A DNA stretch of 64,000 nt from G963664585 sp963664585. GTDB taxonomy: Bacteria > Bacillota > Clostridia > Oscillospirales > Ruminococcaceae. Location of the stretch: the NCBI GenBank assembly GCA_963664585.2, contig CAXXEO010000021.1, positions 1 to 64,000 of the forward strand, given 5' to 3'. Under the pieces are notes generated by a model. The model made no database searches and was not told where the DNA came from. It saw only the letters and a list, made by a program, of their open reading frames with translations. Each line of letters begins with the position of its first letter. The stretch's first letter is position 1. This document shows, piece by piece, positions 60,363-64,000 of the stretch. The translations under genes and the position numbers were made by a program.

Positions 60363-63311
60363 CTAAATAAAGTGTTTTATTAGAATATCAATATATTTTT
60401 TATCATTTGATTTTTCTATTCGCTCTTTTAAAACTGTCACAATATGTCGAGACATATGTTCATTCTTTGCCATTCTATCTAATAATTCATCATTATACTT
60501 TTTAAGCCATACAGGTTTGAGCTTTTTGTAATCATAGCCTTCAGGATCGACAAATAAGTCGTACTCATCGTCTACTCCAATAAAACATTTCATCTTGCTA
60601 TTCTTAATTTCACCTAAGAAGTATTGTACACCAAATTCAATAACATAATTATCTACATAGCCTACTATACCCTTTTCTCTATCTTCTTTAATAGTGGATA
60701 ACCTTTCTTCCAGAAATTTAAATACAACATCTTCATATTCTGAAATATTCTCCACATCTCCAGCTCTTAAGCCATCTATAAGATCATCTACCCCAGTAAT
60801 TTTTTTCATGCCTAGAAGATGTTTTTTAGCTTCTTTAGAAAGTATTGGTGAAAGCTTGTACATAAAAGCAACTTGATTTTTTGTTTCACTAGTAAGATTA
60901 ATAGCATATTCAGATAATATTTTCGAGGTGAAATCTTTATAACAATATTGAATCAAATTAGCAAAATTTTTTGAATACAAACCATTAGTTGATTGTTCAG
61001 AGAAGTCAATATCCTTATACTTATCAGCTTGTTTTAATAAAAATTCTTCTATTATGGGGGTTACTGTTGTTGGTAATCCATTATTACTAGTAATTCTATC
61101 GAGCCACAAATATCGTTTGCCTATATCAGAATCCAGTTCGGGGAAGTAAAACAGTATGGTTCTGAATAATTTAGCGAGGCTCTCGTCTGAAAGCTTGATA
61201 TATTTTGCAAAATAAAAAGCTGTTTTCACTTCGGAAATGAAAATATTATAAAATATAATATTCATTCCTCCACTTGAAAAATGTTTTATCAAATTATCTG
61301 CCATGCGATTTAAATATTTTTCTATTTCGTTGACATCTAAAAAAGCAAGTTTTTCAATGCTGCAGCTTCTCTCGATATACTTCACATCCTCAATACCAAA
61401 TGATTTGGTTATATTTACAAAATTATAATAGTCTAAGTAAAAACTCGAACGACCAGCACCCATGAAAGAACCCAACTCATCAATGTCACGTGTCTGATCA
61501 TACTCTGCTTTTTCAAATTGCATAGTCACAGAATTACGGACATACTGTTTAATCTCCGTAAAATTAACTGACCATAAACTGTTATCATATAGAAATCGAA
61601 TATTATCATTAAGCCTAAATTGTATACTAATATCAGAAGTTAAGCTGCCAACAGAATATGTCCCCTTATTTATTTCAGCACGGACCTTATTTGTTAATTC
61701 AAAAAGTTTAACTGTATCTTCATATAAAAATTGATTGTTACTTAGAAATTCGAGTATCTTAAATTTCTCTTGAAATTCATATGGCATACTTTGAAAAACG
61801 TCATTTATATCAAAATTCTTGAGCTCACTCTCAATTCTATCAACAAAACCGTCGGAAAAAGGCTTAAAATATCTCCCATATACCAGAATACCTACCCCAC
61901 CATAATAGTTAGTTGACTGGATTATTGATTGATATAAACGGTATCTATTAATTTGCGAAAGATAATGTATCCACCAATTTGATTCATCAGCAGCTTTAGA
62001 TATTAATTCTGTATAAAGGTTAAATGACTCCTCCCATCTACCAAGACAGGCTAGATAAAAAGCTTTTTCATACTCCTGGTCCATTTTATCTGTAACTATT
62101 TGAATAACCCTTTCCATCTCTTCATAGTCATTGTGAAAAGCGGGACTTTTGATAATATACGTTGGAACGATTCTCTTCTTATCTAATTTATCATGCATGC
62201 ATAGAACTTTGTTCGAATCAAAAAAGTTAGAAATCTCCTCAAACTTCTTTTTTGTTTCGCTATTCAAATCTTTAGTGTCTTTTTCCTTCATTTCAAAGAA
62301 ATGCTCTACATAGCCATACCCTCTGTTCTTATTTCTTACTACAGTTCCATTTACCTCAAAATGATAGTCATAGTCAAAAACGTACTTCAAATCAAGTTTC
62401 CTTACACTTTTAAGTACAAAAAGAGGACTTAGTTTCTGATATATATTGTCGATCACATCATCGTCTGAGCTTAAATTGCCGTTATCTTTTGACTCAATCA
62501 GTAGATCCATAATCGAATTATATCTTGCCATATAGTCGCTTTTATTAGTATCTAAAAGACTTGCCGAATCAATTATTCGAAGTCCTTTCTTCTCATAATA
62601 TGTAGCTGTATTCATCTCTATTGGTTCATGGTCAGTTCTGATAAAAAAAGGCTTATTGTATCCATCTTTTTGTAAATTTTTAACCCAATTCAATAAAATG
62701 TTTATATTGTAATCACCTAATCCATATCCAATGAAAACAATTGTGTGTGTTGCCATTAGCGTCTTCATTAAATTGCTTATGAGTGGGGAATTCAAGTCAT
62801 AATTAATGTAATCACTTTCTTTTAAAACAATATTTTCCCCTTTAAATCCACGCGCAAAATCACCATGTGCTTTGAGGAGATATCTTGAAGAGGATGCAAT
62901 CGCTACATCTTCTTCTGCGCTTATATGGCTATAATATTTACCGCGTTGCCAACAAGTCTTTTCAATTAAATTATCATAGTTAGTAGTAATGATATGTACA
63001 GGATTCATTGCTATAAGTTTATAATGTATAAGATTAGGATTTTTTTCTATGCTAAAAACATCCTTTAAAATATTATCATATGCAGTTTCACCTTTTACAT
63101 CATAAAAAATTTGAGGTATCTTAAGATATTCGTCTGATGTGTAGTTCCCAACTTTTCTTTTTCCATATAGTTCATAGTAATACTTATCTACTAGTTCCCA
63201 CCACTGTGGATATTCTGAAAGGGTTGAAAGTCCTGCTCCGATAAAAAAAACCAACTTACCATATTTCGAGGCTCTCGCTATTTCTTTAATATAATCACTA
63301 TACATTCTCAC
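60363..63311 (-). CDS. dsr2: DSR2-type SIR2 anti-phage NADase
   Basis: This 982-residue protein matches Bacillus subtilis DSR2 along its length. The SIR2 domain (about 15-290) has KLVFFIGAGLSTLSEYPQWW, VHIITTNYDNLIEKTCWQRG with Asn111, RYLLKAHGDFARGFKGENIV with His149, and VFIGYGLGDYNINILLNWV. The two catalytic residues sit 22 positions earlier than Asn133 and His171 of B. subtilis DSR2, a constant offset. The rest is the helical sensor region (KAFYLACLGRWEESFNLYTE, KILEFLSNNQFLYEDTVKLF). DSR2 senses phage tail tube protein and depletes NAD+, killing the infected cell. The ATG at 63311 is weakly preceded by GGAGGTAAAACGTG. No partner gene is needed. Confidence 0.95.
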   Translation of the reverse strand: MRMYSDYIKEIARASKYGKLVFFIGAGLSTLSEYPQWWELVDKYYYELYGKRKVGNYTSDEYLKIPQIFYDVKGETAYDNILKDVFSIEKNPNLIHYKLIAMNPVHIITTNYDNLIEKTCWQRGKYYSHISAEEDVAIASSSRYLLKAHGDFARGFKGENIVLKESDYINYDLNSPLISNLMKTLMATHTIVFIGYGLGDYNINILLNWVKNLQKDGYNKPFFIRTDHEPIEMNTATYYEKKGLRIIDSASLLDTNKSDYMARYNSIMDLLIESKDNGNLSSDDDVIDNIYQKLSPLFVLKSVRKLDLKYVFDYDYHFEVNGTVVRNKNRGYGYVEHFFEMKEKDTKDLNSETKKKFEEISNFFDSNKVLCMHDKLDKKRIVPTYIIKSPAFHNDYEEMERVIQIVTDKMDQEYEKAFYLACLGRWEESFNLYTELISKAADESNWWIHYLSQINRYRLYQSIIQSTNYYGGVGILVYGRYFKPFSDGFVDRIESELKNFDINDVFQSMPYEFQEKFKILEFLSNNQFLYEDTVKLFELTNKVRAEINKGTYSVGSLTSDISIQFRLNDNIRFLYDNSLWSVNFTEIKQYVRNSVTMQFEKAEYDQTRDIDELGSFMGAGRSSFYLDYYNFVNITKSFGIEDVKYIERSCSIEKLAFLDVNEIEKYLNRMADNLIKHFSSGGMNIIFYNIFISEVKTAFYFAKYIKLSDESLAKLFRTILFYFPELDSDIGKRYLWLDRITSNNGLPTTVTPIIEEFLLKQADKYKDIDFSEQSTNGLYSKNFANLIQYCYKDFTSKILSEYAINLTSETKNQVAFMYKLSPILSKEAKKHLLGMKKITGVDDLIDGLRAGDVENISEYEDVVFKFLEERLSTIKEDREKGIVGYVDNYVIEFGVQYFLGEIKNSKMKCFIGVDDEYDLFVDPEGYDYKKLKPVWLKKYNDELLDRMAKNEHMSRHIVTVLKERIEKSNDKKYIDILIKHFI

Positions 63312-63481
63312 GTTTTACCTCCATTAAGAATACTTGGCTTTATCGTCTTTACTTCTCAAGCATTATAAATCCAAACCTTGCACAATCTCCCATTATTGCT
63401 ATAACTTGCTTTTAATGCGTTTCTTACTATTCGCCTTTTATCTTATTCTCAGAATAATACAATTTCCCTTAATTAGCAATC

Positions 63482-63640
63482 TTTCCCAACAAAAAAGGTC
63501 CCCTTCGGAAGCATTTGCCTCCAAAGGGGGTCTGACGTTTATATAGATTACTCACCTATCACACGCTTGTCTTTTAAAAAAGGGTATATGGATTGTGCGA
63601 AGTTTATTCTTTCCTCTAAAATGCTAATCATAAACATTAA
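63482..63640. repeat. Direct repeat DR-B, right of the DSR2 gene
   Basis: Matches 60006-60165 in the same orientation. It keeps the intact terminator hairpin (63490-63533; AGACCCCC/GGTCCCC arms). Its left flank, from CATTATTGCTATAACTTGC at 63391, also resembles 6428-6556. Confidence 0.78.
63490..63533 (-). terminator. Repeat-family terminator after the 63673 gene
   Basis: CAGACCCCCTTTGGAGGC and GCTTCCGAAGGGGACC arms are followed by six T on the minus strand. Confidence 0.75.
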
Positions 63641-63672
63641 ACGAAGTTCGATTTGGGACTATACTGAGCAGC

Positions 63673-64000
63673 TTATTTATTTTTTAAGTCTTCGTTTGCT
63701 ATATCAATTATTTTAGATATTGCATCCTTTATGACGCCATAAATTCTATCATTATAACTAAAATAATCGCCTTGGCGCTCATTGTCTGTTTTATTTTCGA
63801 AGTCCTTCATCATTTGATCTATTACGTCATTTACAGCCGACTTAATAATAAACCCGGTTGAATATCTAATTTTTTCTAACTCTAGCTTTGCTTTTTTATA
63901 TTCCGCTCTTAACGCTTTATAGTTATCATCAGTCTCTCTACCGCACACATAATAATCGTATTCCTTTTCCATAAACTGTTGCATTTTACATAACTCATTA
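63673..64000 (-). CDS. Hypothetical protein, possibly partial
   Basis: The frame is open to the right edge of the window (NELCK before MQQFMEKEYDYY), so the true start may lie outside. The 103 residues after the first Met are charged and helical: NYKALRAEYKKAKLELEKIR, then STGFIIKSAVNDVIDQMMKD and IYGVIKDAISKIIDIANEDL. There is no known motif. It lies upstream of the DSR2 gene on the same strand, with a terminator repeat between them. Confidence 0.55.
   Translation of the reverse strand, partial: NELCKMQQFMEKEYDYYVCGRETDDNYKALRAEYKKAKLELEKIRYSTGFIIKSAVNDVIDQMMKDFENKTDNERQGDYFSYNDRIYGVIKDAISKIIDIANEDLKNK

Overview
The window looks like an accessory, rearranged part of a chromosome from an anaerobic, probably spore-forming member of the Clostridia (Bacillota). 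The evidence is a 4-hydroxybutyrate dehydrogenase of the Clostridium kluyveri type, a DUF4317 gene start, a Bacillus-type DSR2 defence protein, a GH25 lysozyme and strong AGGAGG-type ribosome binding sites. I cannot name the genus. Base composition is patchy: GC-richer genes at 1-3.7 kb, 27-28.5 kb and 39.6-46 kb sit among AT-rich genes.

Left end (1-8 kb): a partial LysR regulator diverges from an aspartoacylase-like gene. Then come a 4-hydroxybutyrate dehydrogenase and a purine pair (an HTH-PurM fusion plus PurC). Every gene here except the LysR piece carries one or more frameshifts. Copies of a roughly 95-107 bp MITE-like element with a GC-rich central hairpin lie between them. Phage lysis remnants and a piece of a surface-protein gene follow.

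Cassette region (8-37 kb): mostly single AT-rich genes, usually on the minus strand. They include a DUF6338 gene with a small partner, a nucleoside phosphorylase, an HD protein, a superoxide dismutase, an acyltransferase, a sugar isomerase-like protein, a nucleotidyltransferase, a phosphoribosyltransferase, six or more GNAT acetyltransferases, two methyltransferases, a chloramphenicol-phosphotransferase-like kinase, a Nudix hydrolase and a shikimate/adenylate-kinase-like protein. A recurring intergenic repeat (core GTTAGGTGAATATACGC) lies just 3' of many of these genes. A second repeat family acts as terminators. Broken 3' pieces of the same genes recur at other sites, so this region has been repeatedly reshuffled. 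An intact IS200-type element and one copy (broken) of a duplicated C45-peptidase lipoprotein block lie at 21.4-24.1 kb.

Middle (37-48.5 kb): a prophage head fragment (portal and minor head protein) is followed by an intact six-gene operon: ABC sugar-type ATPase, two permeases, binding lipoprotein, phosphodiesterase and HAD phosphatase. Together these could import an organic phosphate or glycerol-phosphate-like compound and strip it of phosphate. Two 16-bp sequences resembling a guaA 3' end flank the operon. An M20 amidohydrolase follows.

Right end (49-64 kb): a defence and DNA-repair island. It holds an unknown 215-residue protein, an MvaI/BcnI-family restriction endonuclease facing a C5 cytosine methyltransferase, a Ku-LigD end-joining pair, an integrase remnant cut by an IS200 remnant, the intact second copy of the C45 lipoprotein block, an ASCH protein with a GNAT-PUA-like fusion, and a full-length DSR2-type SIR2 anti-phage NADase bracketed by 160-bp direct repeats.
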